From: Mycteria americana | Lineage: Eukaryota; Chordata; Aves; Ciconiiformes; Ciconiidae | Direction: 5' to 3' | Assembly (NCBI RefSeq): GCF_035582795.1 | Contig: NC_134367.1 | Location: 120,304,062 to 120,368,061, forward strand | DNA: 64,000 nt | Part shown: in pieces, positions 9,270 through 23,500 of the stretch | Layout of the letters: each line of letters opens with the position of its first letter | How positions within the stretch are numbered: the first letter of the stretch is position 1 | Translations under genes and position numbers: made by a program | Notes under the pieces: generated by a model | Databases searched by the model: none | Told to the model about the DNA's origin: nothing | Seen by the model: the letters and a program-made list of their open reading frames with translations, nothing else

Positions 9270-11323
9270 TCATCACCACAGTGGGTGTATTTATTTCCAC
9301 ACCCCACTCCCACAAACAGAATAGGCAAATGCTGCTATTCTCTGAACATCTGAAGGTTGGGAAACAAATTTTTAAGGTTGCCAAGCCCCTCTCAGCATCA
9401 CATTGTGGTTAGTCTGAGAGGGTGCTTCAGACAGCACAACTTTTAAGCCACCTTCACACAAAATAGGTATCATGTTCAAAATCTCTGTGGATGCGCTGCC
9501 CAGCATTCATGAGCAGTGACATGTATAACTCTGGTAGGGGTTGCACATCAGTTGGCAAAGCCCTCCCGACCCATCAAAAGGACCCCACATGGCTATACAA
9601 ATGAGGCAAAAAATTAATAAATCAATCACATAGGTGAGGAATCTGGACTGGCTGTATCAGGTAACAGCCACAGGTTCCTTATGTCAAGAATCAGGTTCAG
9701 TGGCCCTCCCTCCCAAACAACACAGCTCACACACTTATAAATTTTGGTTTAAGTTTGGTTTGTTTTTTGTTTTTTTTGTTTTTTTTTTTAAATAAAAGAC
9801 AGCTTCCAGATACCTAATCATTACTATGCTGTTTGTGCAGGACAAACGAACTTTAAATACTAAAATGTACAAGGCAAGTCAAAACAAGCTGTTTGTTTGA
9901 AACTGCACAGCGGTGCAGGCTCAAGCACTTATTTGCCATGGCTTTACTCTTTGTACAATCAGTTCTATGTAGCAATGACTGTATATCAAGAATATAGTAC
10001 ACACTATTGTTTTCATTGTCAATTTACAAGAGAAAAAATAAATACTTTCCATTCTTATTATACATTAACACTTCAGTAGAAAGTTACAGCTGTTGGCATG
10101 ACCTGCAACTTCAGGTGGAAAAAGGACATGCATACTTATCTATTAAGAACTCTAAACTATGACTTTGTAATAAATTACAGAGGATAGATACCAGCCAACA
10201 GAATACCGATTATCTGAATTGAGTACATTTGTGATTCTTGCTCCAAGGAAAAAAAAATCTTGCAAAATACAAAAGCTAGTACCTTGTATTATGTAAATAA
10301 GAAAAAACCATGTATGGTATAGCCTTTTCTTCAAATGTTTGTGAGTAATAGGCTTGTGGTTTTAGGCAAAGAAGATTAAGTAGTTGAGTTAGTCCTTGCA
10401 CCCTTCACACACAACTAGCACCGAAAAGATGCAAGGACCTCAGCAAACACCTAAATTTCATGCTTAATAATTAAAGCATGCATTTTGTAGAGTTTGTGCA
10501 TGTTACATATTCTGTTTAAGGTTACTGTGCAAAAAAGATTCTCAACCACTGAAGATTTTTCTGTAATTCTGTTAAAATTATTTGCAACATTTCTAAAGTT
10601 TAGCAGGCCTGTGTGAGATTGATGAAAAAGAAATCATACTTGTGGTTCACCCTTGACTGCTATACACAGACACTGTACCAATGAATTGGCAAATCAGAAA
10701 ATAATAGCAGCAGACAGTGTCCAATGAAGTGGGAGGAAAATGAGTTAATATGCTTTGCAGTTTACTTAAAAATATATAGATATTTTTAAATGGCACAAAG
10801 CTTTGTACAGGTGGATCTATCAGTGCAAATACATATATATGAGGTACCAATTTATTCAGGCCAGATCTAATTATATGTATCTTATAAGCACTCTCAATTT
10901 CCTGTTGTCAGATACAGGCTGACAAGCTGTACCATTGAAGTGAAAATCAAAGTCAAAACAATTTTTCAGAATATTCAGTATCAGATCATTGTAATTTCCC
11001 TACAATTTAGTTTCTGAGCTTCCACTCCTCAAGACTGCTTAATATTTTTTTTATTTTTAAAGCCACACTTAGTGTTAATACTTAATTTTCTTTTTCAAGA
11101 ATTGAGACTTGATTACAGGAAAAAATTAAAACTGTCTATGTAAACTGGAACAATAACTATAGCTGGCTGAGTATTTTAACATTGTTTGAAATTTTTCCAA
11201 GTACTGTCAGGAAGGAGGAACACAGTTATTGCTATTTGGGGACTTAAAACAAACCTGAAGGCATAGACAGCACTGTTCCAATAGTGAAAGTTAAATAGAT
11301 ACAAAACAGCATTCTGCCTAGAA
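9270..11323 (-). other. GPCPD1: GPCPD1 3' untranslated region (3' limit uncertain)
   Basis: The minus strand downstream of the stop is AT-rich with no coding potential. AATAAA on the minus strand occurs at 11050-11055, 10851-10856 and 9290-9295. Any of these could be used, and use of the last would give a 3' UTR of about 2 kb. The T-rich plus-strand tract at about 9755-9791 is an A-rich stretch in the transcript and could cause internal oligo-dT priming. Confidence 0.6.
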
Positions 11324-11528
11324 TCAGTCCTTTTGCATTTGAACACTCTTCAAGTTATCTACAGCTTTCTCTTCCAGGCAACTATGGTGACATTTACATG
11401 GAGAGATGGATTTAAAGTGGCTAAGTGTGGGACACACACAGCTTTTCAACTCTGGTAACTCCTTCTTGAGACGTTCCAGCTGCTCCACCTGGAATATATT
11501 GGGTTGTTCAGGATTCGAGTCATATATC
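11324..11528 (-). CDS. GPCPD1: GPCPD1 last coding exon (residues 611-678 and stop)
   Basis: It is separated from the previous exon by a 6.6-kb intron. It encodes [38 protein letters not shown] and a tail with SPCKCHHSC (653-661). The first half matches human; the tail differs and is rich in Cys and His. The stop TGA is at 11324-11326. Confidence 0.95.
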
Positions 11529-14500
11529 CTGAATAAACAAGAAAAGAAAAAACACTTATCAGTATAACCTGACAGTTCACAGAAATGTAGACTAGATGAA
11601 GCAACTGGGGTTTTTTTCCCCTACTAAAGTAAAATTAGGTATCAGCAAGTCTATAAAAACAGTTATGTTTGAGGTTAGTACCCTAAGTTTTCTTGCAATA
11701 TTTTGCATATCTTGCAATATAAAATGGTATTCCCTTTACACAATGGTTAGTATTTCATTGGATATACTAAAGAGCTACTCACTGGCATTTACCTCACTTA
11801 CTCTCCTGAAAAATGTGATTTTACAGGTGGCACAAAGCAGTGAAGTAAGAGCAGAGTTTCAGGCTTCAAACTTAAAAGCATAAGAAATTTCAGAGCCCTG
11901 AGATTATTTGAATAGACTGTGATACACTACTTGTACATAATACTGAATGGAGTTTATACTTACTGTTTCAAGGAGTATTTCACACACACCCCTAATTCAG
12001 AACCATTTTTTACAATTACCATTACAATGTTAGGTCAAGAGTGAAAAACAGAAAATCTGATCCTTATTCCTACCTAATGCAAATTTAACTATCTACACTA
12101 TTTTAAATAGTATATCCTCTTTTCACTTTGTTTTCACACATGTAAACAAAGCTGCAGGATTTGAATTGTTAACATTGTACCAGACTGTCCAAATCCAAAA
12201 CACATTGAGTTTGACAGTGTAGGCACTGAGGCACATAATTCAAATACTGTTTTGGTGTAATTCATTATAAAGCAAAAGCATTCATGTTCTGTAACCTAAC
12301 TTTGGTACAATGCTTATTTTTGACAAGGATACATTCTGATCTCCCAACGTTAACTTCTAACATCAGTATGCTATTTATATCCAAAATTTAAAACCCAGCA
12401 TCCAGTTCCCCTCAGTTGTAGCTATTGCGCACACACAGTTTCAGGTATTGCAGGTCTCCAGGTTTATCTCCTTCCAATGAAAACTTCTGGAAGAAATTAC
12501 TGTGGCTTCTGCCTTAGTCTCTTATGAATACTCATACTTTCTTGAAGGAATCATAAATAAAAGTGGTTTGTTTTTATTGCATCATGCTTTCTCTTTCATA
12601 CTATAATTTCAAGGTACATCCAAAAGGAACATGATGTCACAACCAAAACAATGGAGTGCTATGTGATACAGCACCAGGTGCCTTTTTACCCCTGCAAGAC
12701 AACTTGTGAACTGTTGGCAAGTCCAAGACATCAGAAGTAATATGCAGCTCAAAGGGTGATAGAGTAAATGGGATTCAAATGAGGAAACACTTCTGCAGGA
12801 AATATAGATGTGGATCACGTTACCTACAGTAAGATCAAAGACAGTTTCTGTAAAGGAACTCCTAGAAGTGAGGACAAATGCTTTCCAGTTTTACGGGAAC
12901 ATGCACAGAAGGCACAGCAGTTAAATTACTTGCACAGAACCTATAATCCAATACAGGCCAAAGATATGACCCGAAATTGCCTAATAGAAGCTATCTGCAA
13001 AATAAAAGCCCAACCTTCCTTCCTTCCAGGATGCAGGTATGACCTGTGCTTTCTTCAGTTAAGTGAGCTTACACTTTATAACTGTCTCTATGCATTCAAG
13101 GCAAAGCACTGAAATTAGAAGATAGTTTTCTAGATAGCAATTCACCTTAGGAACTGCAAATCTTAAGTCCTTCCCATCAGTTAGATGCTAGAAGAGCAAA
13201 GGCATGTTTCTAAGCCCCTTGTTCATAGAACACAGCTAAGCATGTTTCTAAGCAGCTTCTGGCAGGTATTTTATTAGTTCTGTACTAGGGCAAGCATAAA
13301 TTCTGTAATTCTTGCTTCGTATTCAGCTCTCTTCAATTGAGATTTTGGACAAGTCCAACCCTTCAAACTCCTTTCAGACTGTCTACTGGAACCAGTCCGC
13401 TCCAATGTGTATATAGTATTTCTTCTAAACCAAAAGCAGAGAAGACAATTGGAAGCACACCTACCCTTGTACCTCAGAATTTCTTGTCCCCACTTTTCAT
13501 TTGGGTCCATGAAACTACACAATCAGTTGGCAAAAACAGAGCATAGCTCCAGGACTTCTCTTATGAATTGCTTCCAACATCACCGTCAAAATAAGGAATA
13601 AACTCTCATCTCCCTATCCTTCAGTCTTCCACAGGACAATTATTTATAAGTAACTACGCACCAAAGTTCCTCCATTTGACTTCTATTAATAAGCAAGCCC
13701 TGCAGAAGACTGGGAAGTCCTTTGACTATTACTTTTTAAAATTATCACTTTCTACAAAAAGCTTTGCAGTACATTCCAGGGTTATGCAGTGAGCATAGAA
13801 CTGATTTGCTTAGCTCCTACCAGATGTTTTTGCAATCTCTGAAAACAAATCTATCCAGCAAGTCTCAGTCATAGCTGTTTTTCTTTGTTATTGCTTGGTC
13901 CAAAAACAAAGAGTCAGCAGCACCGAAATATTGCTTTCATGCTAAAAAGATTTTCTGGAGCTTTTGATTAAAACTTTTCATTTTTCTTTACATCTCAAGG
14001 TAAACTTGAGTTTACTTTGCAATTCACAAAATAGGAAGACAGACTGCCATTGCATAACATCTTAATTCAACAATTGAGTAGATTAAATTCTAGATCAAGT
14101 AATACTAGTTAACTTCCTACATATATCCATGCTGTTATTTATTTAAGTAACATTCCATTTCAGGCAAATAATATGGCGCAGATTTAGACAGTCTTCTAGT
14201 TTTGAGAAGTGTTTTGAATGCTTTTGCCTTTATCGCCAACTAAATTTGTGTTAGTTTTGGAAAGTTACTAGTACTAATAGAGCACAGAGCTTTAGTCTGG
14301 AGTCTGCAAACGCAACATGTAGCCATAAGGAACTGTACTGTTCAGAGAGGAGAACACACTGAAGATTCTCATGGAAAAGCTTTCAGCATAAATGTTTGAG
14401 GATTACTGGTTTAATATTTTCATGCAGCTGTGTATATTATTCAACAAACAGAACTCAGATCAAGTAAAGTAGATCAAGTGAATTAAAAAAAAAGATAATG

Positions 14501-17500
14501 CAAGTGTAAGTTAGTGCCCACCCCCTCTCCACATTGGTATTTTTATATAGAGCCAACTGGTGTAAAAACATAAGACTACATTGTTCTTACTGAATTAAGT
14601 ATATTCAAACACAGAAATATTTCCTGGACTGTTTACAAGGCTTATCCAGGAGAAAAAAAAAGCAGATAAATCATCCCACAAATCCTGTTTTTAAATTCAT
14701 AATTTTTGCCAATCCAGAGAATTTCACTACAAAAGGTGAAAGTTTTTTCTCTAAATAAAATCTAAATCAAGCTAATAAAGCATTTTAAGCATGAGATTCA
14801 GTTTTCTGTGTGAATAGAAGATGCCCAGTCATGGATTTAAAGTAGTTTTCTAGATTAGGGCCCAAATAGAAGCTTGGAGGCAGAAGGGGCACCTTTTCTG
14901 TAGGCTGCCCTTTTAACACAAGTAGTTTGGATATCTTAGATGCTGAGATGAATGCTAGTTGAACAGAGAAAAAAGTAGAATATTGTTCCAGCAACTGCAC
15001 TAGACTATCCGTGTGGTTTAATCACTTTGGGTATGTCTAATTATCTGCAGCCCAAGTGGAGAAAGGATTGGATAGGGAAAATAAAGAAAAAAATTCCCTG
15101 CCCCAGTGAGATCATTCTTTTAATAGAATTGGCATTTGTAAGCTTCCCAGATTCAGTCTTGCAGTTTTTCTCCATGCAAAACAAAGTCAGACCCCCCTAC
15201 CTGCATTTTCTTTTTGCCCAACACATGGCATCAGCAACTTTTGGTATTCAGGACACAGTTTTTCTGCCATCTTCACAAGTGGCTACAATGTTTTCCTCAA
15301 CTCTACATGGATGATTAGAGTTCCGAAAAAATAGCTTATAGAAATCATCTCTACCCAGACAGTTCATAGTCTCTGACATAATCACCACATGCAATAACAG
15401 TAACTCAGGGCCATATCCAAGCAACCTAAAATCCAGTAAAATTCCTGTACTCACTTCTTAGCTTATTCAGACAAATAACACTTACTAAGATGGTTTAAGT
15501 AAAGGTCTAATAAACACAACACAAAGCACCAGGCACAGCGATTTTTGATAAATATCTGGACTTGGCCTTCAGTCCAGAGAACAAAAATTCTGCAGAAGCC
15601 ATGGAAGAAGCACATCTTGATTCAGCCCTTGAAATACTCTGGAATTTGAAGATGCAACCATAGGATCAACTGGCTTTACACTAATAAACAGATTACTGCA
15701 GTCCCTACTTCTTTCTAGACCTTGAAACAGGCACGTACATCTCTCTCTCTCTCAAGTTCTGCTTCACAGTAGTTTTTAATTTCTCTTTCTAAACTCCAAA
15801 CAAAAAATATGGATGCTTACACCGTAGGTGACCTACGTAAGCTTTTGACAATTTAAACTCTTGATATTATAACTTCATACTCTCCAATTATTTGAAAGAC
15901 CTCTTTACCCAGCAGCTCCAACTGTGAATGGAACGCCTTGCTGCCAGGTTTTACATTTAGACATGCCATCCAGGACTTGCAGGTACGACCTGCATTGCAA
16001 AATGTCCAGCTTGAGATATCTGATGCAATTTTCAAAAAGTGTCGTGTTCCTTCTAAAGAACCTATATTAAGATTAAAGTTAATTCTATTCAGGCAATGAG
16101 TAAATTCTGAAAAATAATTAAGAATTGTAAAGGAACATTCCAATATTTGTTTGGGTCTATGGAAAAAAAGGGTGAGTAACGTTTAGAAATTAGAGTTAAT
16201 GAGCCTGCAACAATTATACTGAATCGAGATAATTGTTTGCTACTCAATTGCAGTTTGTAACTTGAAAAAGAAGGGAAAAAATGCCCCACTGAACTACTGT
16301 TTTTTAAACAGCTTTGGAATTAATATTCATTTTGGGGTTCCTCTCAATAAAGTGGAAAGATGTCAACAAGGTGGAAGAGATACAGGCAGCAGGCAGTGAG
16401 AGGAGAGATGAATACTATTAAGAATCTAGATTATCTAAATAGAGCAGGAAGGTTAAGAATTTTTTGTTCAGTTAAATCCACAAGAGAATTCAGCATATGA
16501 GCAACTTAAAACACACTAAACAGTACAAAACAAAACACAAAATGACATGTAGCAGACTTCCAGCCTTGGCGTAAATGCAACATTATTTAAGTAGTGTTGA
16601 AAAATTAAGTATCTAAAGTAATAAAAGCAACATGAAGTCAGAGATACGGCTGTCACCCGTTTTACTATTTTACCACAGTAGTGCATATCTATTACAGCAG
16701 AAGTAATTAAGAACTCTAGAAGACTGGATTAGTAGACATCAGATGAGCAGACGTCTCATAAGAACACTTTATGCAGTAGCATTTGATTAAAACACCCCAT
16801 CTGTCTATAGACCAATAATTTATCAGTTCAAGTTATGCATACCATAGGATTAAATTTCATAACAACCCCATGACTGTACACTAAAGAGTCAGGGTACCAT
16901 TTTGTCTCCATACTAGTCTGGTGGTATTTTTCAGCTACTAAAGGGGCCTCAGTCTTGAGTTGTAGTAGAGGTACAACATGTAGCAATGCTGTAGCAGGAA
17001 AAAGTACTTATGTTTCAATGACCAGTCTGAAGCTGATCCCCGAAGTAAAAATCTTGTTATTCCTTTTTACCACCAATGAAAAGGAGCTATACTATACAGT
17101 ACAAGAAGGGAGACGTCCAGCAAACCAGAGAAGCACTGGCCCCACCACTCTGGAAGGACTCTCAATAGTCAAGAACAGATTGAAGGGAGTTTATTTTTTA
17201 CACCGGCAGCCTAGAACTCTTAAGAGCAAACATATTTGACTTCTTGCCTCTAGGTATGTTAACTTGACTCTCACTTTTCACTTTATAAAACACAGTCCTT
17301 GACAATTGCTTGATTCCCCCACCTCCCCCCCCTTTTTTTTCCAGGTAAAACAATATGCAAAGCAATGCCCTTGCTAAAGCAAAAGGTTTGAAAGTCTTCT
17401 ATAATTTGACACTTCAGTTACACTTAATGCTTTCCCAATGACATATTCTTTGTAATCTCTCAGAAAGTCTAATTTAATACAGCTTCCCAAATTAATCATC

Positions 17501-20500
17501 ATTTTGTAATAATGAATTTCACATCTTTTATGATAAAAGAGCTAAAACTCTTCAGTTTTGTAAGGAATGAAAATAACACTTTTGTTCAAAGATTTACCAT
17601 GTCCACCTGAACTGGATATAGTAACTACTTTCTGAAGTGACTAGCTTGGCAGTTTGCCTGGAGAGTCACTCCAAGCTATATTTAATGGGAAAAATGGTGA
17701 ATTGACAGCTTTGAAACACAACACAATCTTGGCAAAAAATGACATTAAAATCATTCATTTAAGTTGTGTTAACTATTTCCATAACTAAATGTAGAAAGCT
17801 GAAGATTTCAGCCAAACAGTTAAACAACACTGTCCTTACCACGTCATGTACAAGTTTAAGAATTACTGTCAGGAATGTTAATAGCATGTTAAATGTGTAT
17901 GCCATGCACTAGCTCTTTAGAATCAAATTATATTTACATTAACCTCAGGAGAAGAAAAAGTTATTTTGCTTCATATATACAGCTGAAAGAGTAAGAATTA
18001 CTGCTAGTCTTGTTTTTGAATTGGAGTTATGGGCTTGTTGTGCTTATAGTACCAAAGGAAGATGGTCTGCACCAGTGCAAAATGTCACAAGAAAATGGGG
18101 ATACAATAATTTCTTAGCTTAATTACTATTATTACTGTTTTTAAAACACAGTGGAGTACCTGTCATATATTAGCCCATGAACGCCATATTCTCTCAGCTT
18201 CTTCCTGTTATCTGGGTCATTTGCATCATCACCCCATGAGAAAATCACTAGGCCTTTAGATTTGGCTCTTTTAATAAACGATGGATTCCTCAGCAGGTCT
18301 TCAGAGTGCACATTAATTCCCTGAAATATAAAACACTTCAATTAAAATCCATGTTTCTGAAAAACTCACATTAGGGGGTTTTTTTTTATCCTTTGACACT
18401 TGCGGTTCCCTACAATTTCATACATAACAATATTAATAAAAAGTAATTGAATACAATTAAAGAGTTTACCGATAGCACTATTTTTTAAACAATATATTAT
18501 ACAGACATTGAAACAACAGACATTATTTTGGCAGTTACTAAATGTTAGTGTATTTCTTTTGTGGTGATGTTTGTAGTTTTAAGCATCAGGTGTCAAAAAT
18601 TATGGCTTTACAAAAAGTAGTGATAATTTAGTTTCATTTTACTGCAGATTAATATTAGAACTTGTCAGCTTACCAGCAAGTTTTCAAACTGTGCAAAAGT
18701 AATGGCAATTGGAGTTGTACGAGATCTAAGATCCATAAGTTCTGGATAGAGTTTAGATTCTCCTTGGGTGAGAAATAACACAGGATACTTGTTTTGCTTA
18801 TGCCGAACCCTGTTATAAAAAAAGTTTACAAATAGCAAACACATTAAAAAGCAGGGAAATTCAATCTTACTGTTTGAGGAGGATTATGCCCTTTACTGCA
18901 TGTTCTTCTAATTCCTAGCTGGTGCAACAAGATGCTACTACAGTTTAGTATGAAACTATGCAGACAAACTGTTCTGCCTGTTACTTTTACCACTAATTAG
19001 AGATTAATATACACAGTTTAAGGGCAGCTGGACTGTAAGTTGAACTCAGATCCACATCCTCAAAATATTTATACAAAATCCTTGAAGGCTGTCCAATGCT
19101 GTAATTTTCTTCTTAAATGCACATTGGAGTAAAATGAACATTCATGATAAGAGTTTATAAACATGTTTAATATAGAATACCTAACCTTATTAATGTGTTT
19201 TACAAGTCTGATACCAGAAAGGTGCTATGAAATGACAACAGATGGAAGCAAAGTTTTGGGATTAGCGTGTTACGCACTCTTACACACTTAGCCCTTTTAT
19301 CAGTACCTTGATTTGGTTTTGTCCTGCCCATTTACCCTTCGGTGGTATTCCATCAGTGCAGTCTCTCATCAAATGAGATTTCCGTAAAGCCTTTCATTAA
19401 CAGCGCTAAATCGCTTCTTGTTATGAAGTACTACAGCATATTGTTAGTTCACATGCATCCCAGCTGTTTGTTCCCCAGTTCAACTCCTACGCTTTTTTCT
19501 GTGCTGCAATACCTTCAATATGACATTCCATAAAAGGAAAACAAACTGCTTAACAAACAACCAAACACAGGTAATTCAAAGCTGCTTCATTTTCTGTCCT
19601 TTTTAAAAAGGCAGATGGAGTGAAAAAACTAACAAATTTAATTTTGCTTGTAAATTAGGCTTGCATACCCCTTAAATATGACTGAAAAATACTTTGTGAT
19701 ACCAGAAGAAATCTTGACCTTTTTTGTTGTGTCGAGAAAGACTGAAGCATTCAGGAAGGCACCTGACAAAAATATCTACTTTGACTTTGTTCTCCTATTT
19801 TATTTCTGGCACAGCTCAGATGGCAAAGCGGTCTAATTTCTCGTTTCAATTCCCAACTATTTTGGTACCCAAAGTTTAGGTCTAATCAAAACGTGTTATT
19901 GTGTTGGATATTCTTATGTCCAAAGTAAATGTCACCAAAGAAAAAAAGGAAGAAAATATATTGCATATCTCTTCTTAACTTACATGGTACAAATATCTGC
20001 ATTAAAAGAAGAAAATACAATCCTCCTTCTTCCAGCATTCATCAAAACAGTTTTTAGAATAATATCTAGAAAGAGGTTCATATCAAAGTAAGTTGACAAG
20101 TTGCCATCCCACTGTCCATCCTATAAAAAGAAAGGACAAGTTTCAGCCATGGAAATTAATGCTTACTAAAATGATTTTAACAAGCAATGGTCTTTCATTC
20201 AACCTGAGCCCAATGAGAATTCAGTTTGCAAGTCTGAATACAGAAGTCACTCCTTCAGTCTACCGAATGCTAGTTATAGCACTACAGGACTGTCAGTCTG
20301 TGAGGTGCAGCTGAATTCTAACAGCAATAAGATTCACAGAAAAATTCACCATCTTCCCATCCAAGGAGAGAGTTTCTATGAAGCCTTTTCTAATTTTGAA
20401 AACACAAAGGAATTCCATGAAAGGTCACTAAAAACTATTACAGATATTTTGTACCGCTTTTTCTAAATATAAAAATGCAATTATAAGATGTGTAGAAATA

Positions 20501-23500
20501 AATGAGATTCTTTGTCTTTGAGAATAGCAGGTACCAGTCTTTCTGCAGTTGACCCATCTCTTGAGGGCATTAGCATGTCTCTGTGCATACGGACTTCCAC
20601 CTACCACTCTGCTTAGTTTCTTTCTCCCACTCCAGGCTTCCAGTTCTAGCCTTGACAACTGTTTCCTTCTAGGCCAAGCACTAAGCAACCCAGCTGAGTC
20701 CACAGTACTGCTGACTAGAAGGAAACAGATGACTGTATTACTGCACCATGTTGTAGCTGCTCCTGCATCAGGCCAGGAGAGTTTGAATTTCTTGTCATTC
20801 TTCCCAGGTATAGCATGCCTGACGTGTTGTGATCCATTGACTTTAAAAAAGGTCTTCTAAAAGCAGTGTGAGCTGCATTATGAACTCAATCCTATCAATA
20901 TTTCCTACTGTTTTAAGAGTAAGTTTGTTCATTTGCTAGAGTGGTGCTATTATGCTCACAGTTTTAAAGACAGTGGGTTATAAATAAAACAAGAATCACA
21001 TAAAAAAACCCCAAATTATGCCTTTTTTTGGAGCTCATAAATTGCCATGTCAAATTACAAGCTTTAGCAACGAGAATGGCAAAGTATCAAAGCAAATCAC
21101 ATGTACGTTTACTTACCCTTTGTTGGCAGATCCATTTTATTTCTATGTTGAACCCAACATCTTCAGAAACAGACTCCAGGACCTGAAAAAAATGTCATTA
21201 TGAAGAGACCCCACAACAAAGGAGGACAACTAGGCACTATGAGGGTAATTACTGGGAGAATACATTGGAATTTAATGCCAATGGGGTCTAACAGTAGAAT
21301 AAAAAAACCTAAGTTTTTAACATTTAACACAAGATACATAGACACCTTTTTCTCCTTCAGTTTAAAGGTAGGAAATACATAGAAATGGATAAAATATTAA
21401 GGACAAAATTTTGACAAGGTACAAACGCGAGTCAATTCACCTTAACATGTGTGAGAAATGCCCCGTTTGTACTCCTAATGAAGAAATGTTTTTTATTTCT
21501 CCAGAAAGTTTTTTTGAATGCAAAAAGTATCTTAAGTAACATATAGTCCTAAGTATGAAATCCTAGAGCTTGCCATTATGATGATGAGAACAAAAGTATG
21601 TGAAATTCTTATAAAGAATTAATTGTAAGGTGACTTCAAATCAAAAGGCAAAACAAACAGGTAATGAAATTAAGGAAACGTTGGTAGATGATTCTTTAAC
21701 CTTGTAAAGATGACAGGTACAGAAGAGAGTAACATACGCTTTCTTACAGGAAGAAAATTAAATCTGGGGAATCAAAACAGGTAGAGGAATTGAACCTCAG
21801 TAGTTTAGTTTCTTACACAAAGTTCTTTATTTTCTGTAGTGATGCAGCAACCTGATTAGACAGTAAAAAAAATACAGTGGGGCATATGACCTGTAACTGA
21901 TGGATATTTCATACATGCTCTGACACAAGCCTATAAATAACTGCATACTAATCATCTCCATAATCCAAATAAAAAGCAGTATTATTGTATAAAACAAGTC
22001 CCATAAAGGCACATTAATAAGCAGCTCAGACATTAGGAAAAATGGGGGGGGGAGGGGGGAAGAGCAGTTCTAGGAAAAACAACACTGTAAATGGTATCAA
22101 ACTCTTTTTGGTCAGTTGTTTCTGTAAAAAATAAGCCAAGACGAAGCCCAGAGTTGGCAAATAGTCATGAATGGGAACATACTAGAAATTCACTTAAAAT
22201 TTCTCTGTGTCTGGCTCTGCTGTGATGAACTGCCCAAGGCCAGGTTGTTTTCCAAAACTAGCAAACAATTGTCGATGCTTTAAAACGCAATGCCCAAATG
22301 TTAACCAGCTGTAAAACTGAGTGTACCCTGAGCTACACAATTTGGGTTCATGAATTAAGAAGCTTGAAAGATATGCAAACTATTACTTTTATAGCACTGA
22401 AAAGGCTCCAGTGGCCAACAATAAAGCCCATGTTCTCAGTTCCAGCATTGGTATCAGAGGCCTAAAACCAAAAATTAATATCCCTTGCTATGTGTGCAAA
22501 GCTGAAAGAAAAATGCATGTCTTCACGTTCCACAATCATCATTTCTATTACTCTATATTCAGTACTTACTCTCTGCAGAGAAGGAAATGGCTGGGTCTCA
22601 AAAGCAGAGTTTTCTTCGTCTTTAAAAGATGCTGAAAAGAAATACAAAATATTGAATCAAAACAAATAGCACTGCTAATCCCAGCAAGAAAAGACTGGCT
22701 CAAAGTCATATGGCCTTTAAGACTAAAGAATGGAATCAGGTCTATCTTTTGATCACCTAAGCCTTCCCTCTAACACTGACATACTCCAACGATGGTGTTG
22801 GCAATTCCTGTTTTGCCAGTGGGAAAGTTTTTTGACCCCCATTAAAAGCCTTGCCAGAATATTTATCAGAAGCACCTTCTCCTATCCCTTACCATTTCAG
22901 TCACCGAATCACATCCAGTAGAAGCAGCCTTGCCTGTCAAGGCTTATTATTTATCTTTTCCCACACAGGTAGGGCGTATGAGATACTTTGCCTGATTTTG
23001 TTGTCCCTATTAAAGGGGATGAACTAAGGCCAAAAATTTACAGCACCAATAAGACACCCTACAGCAGTTACCAAAGTTCTTGTTAGGAATTCTGAAGAGC
23101 TGCCAAAAAGGTACAGTTAGAGAAGCGTAAGATAGAAACATTAGTAGCAATTTTGTTAATATTCATAAATATATATTTAGCTATGCATTCATCTTCTGTT
23201 CCCTCTTCCCAAGGGAGTAACTCCCCCATCCAGGTATTTACTTCCCAGCAAAGAACTCTACAGCATGCACAAAATTAAAGTAACTACGTAAGCATTTAGA
23301 AATGTTCAGGAAAAAGCCAAATGTGATTAGAACAAGTGACTACAACCCCAAAATATCTATCATTACATGGGAATAAATAAATCTCAAGACTTTTGCAAAC
23401 TAGTACATACCATTGTGATCTTTTACTTTCAGGGCAGTCACATGAGCCAGCTAAGGAGCATAATAAGAGTAAAATTAACAAATACTCTACCCAGAGAGAT

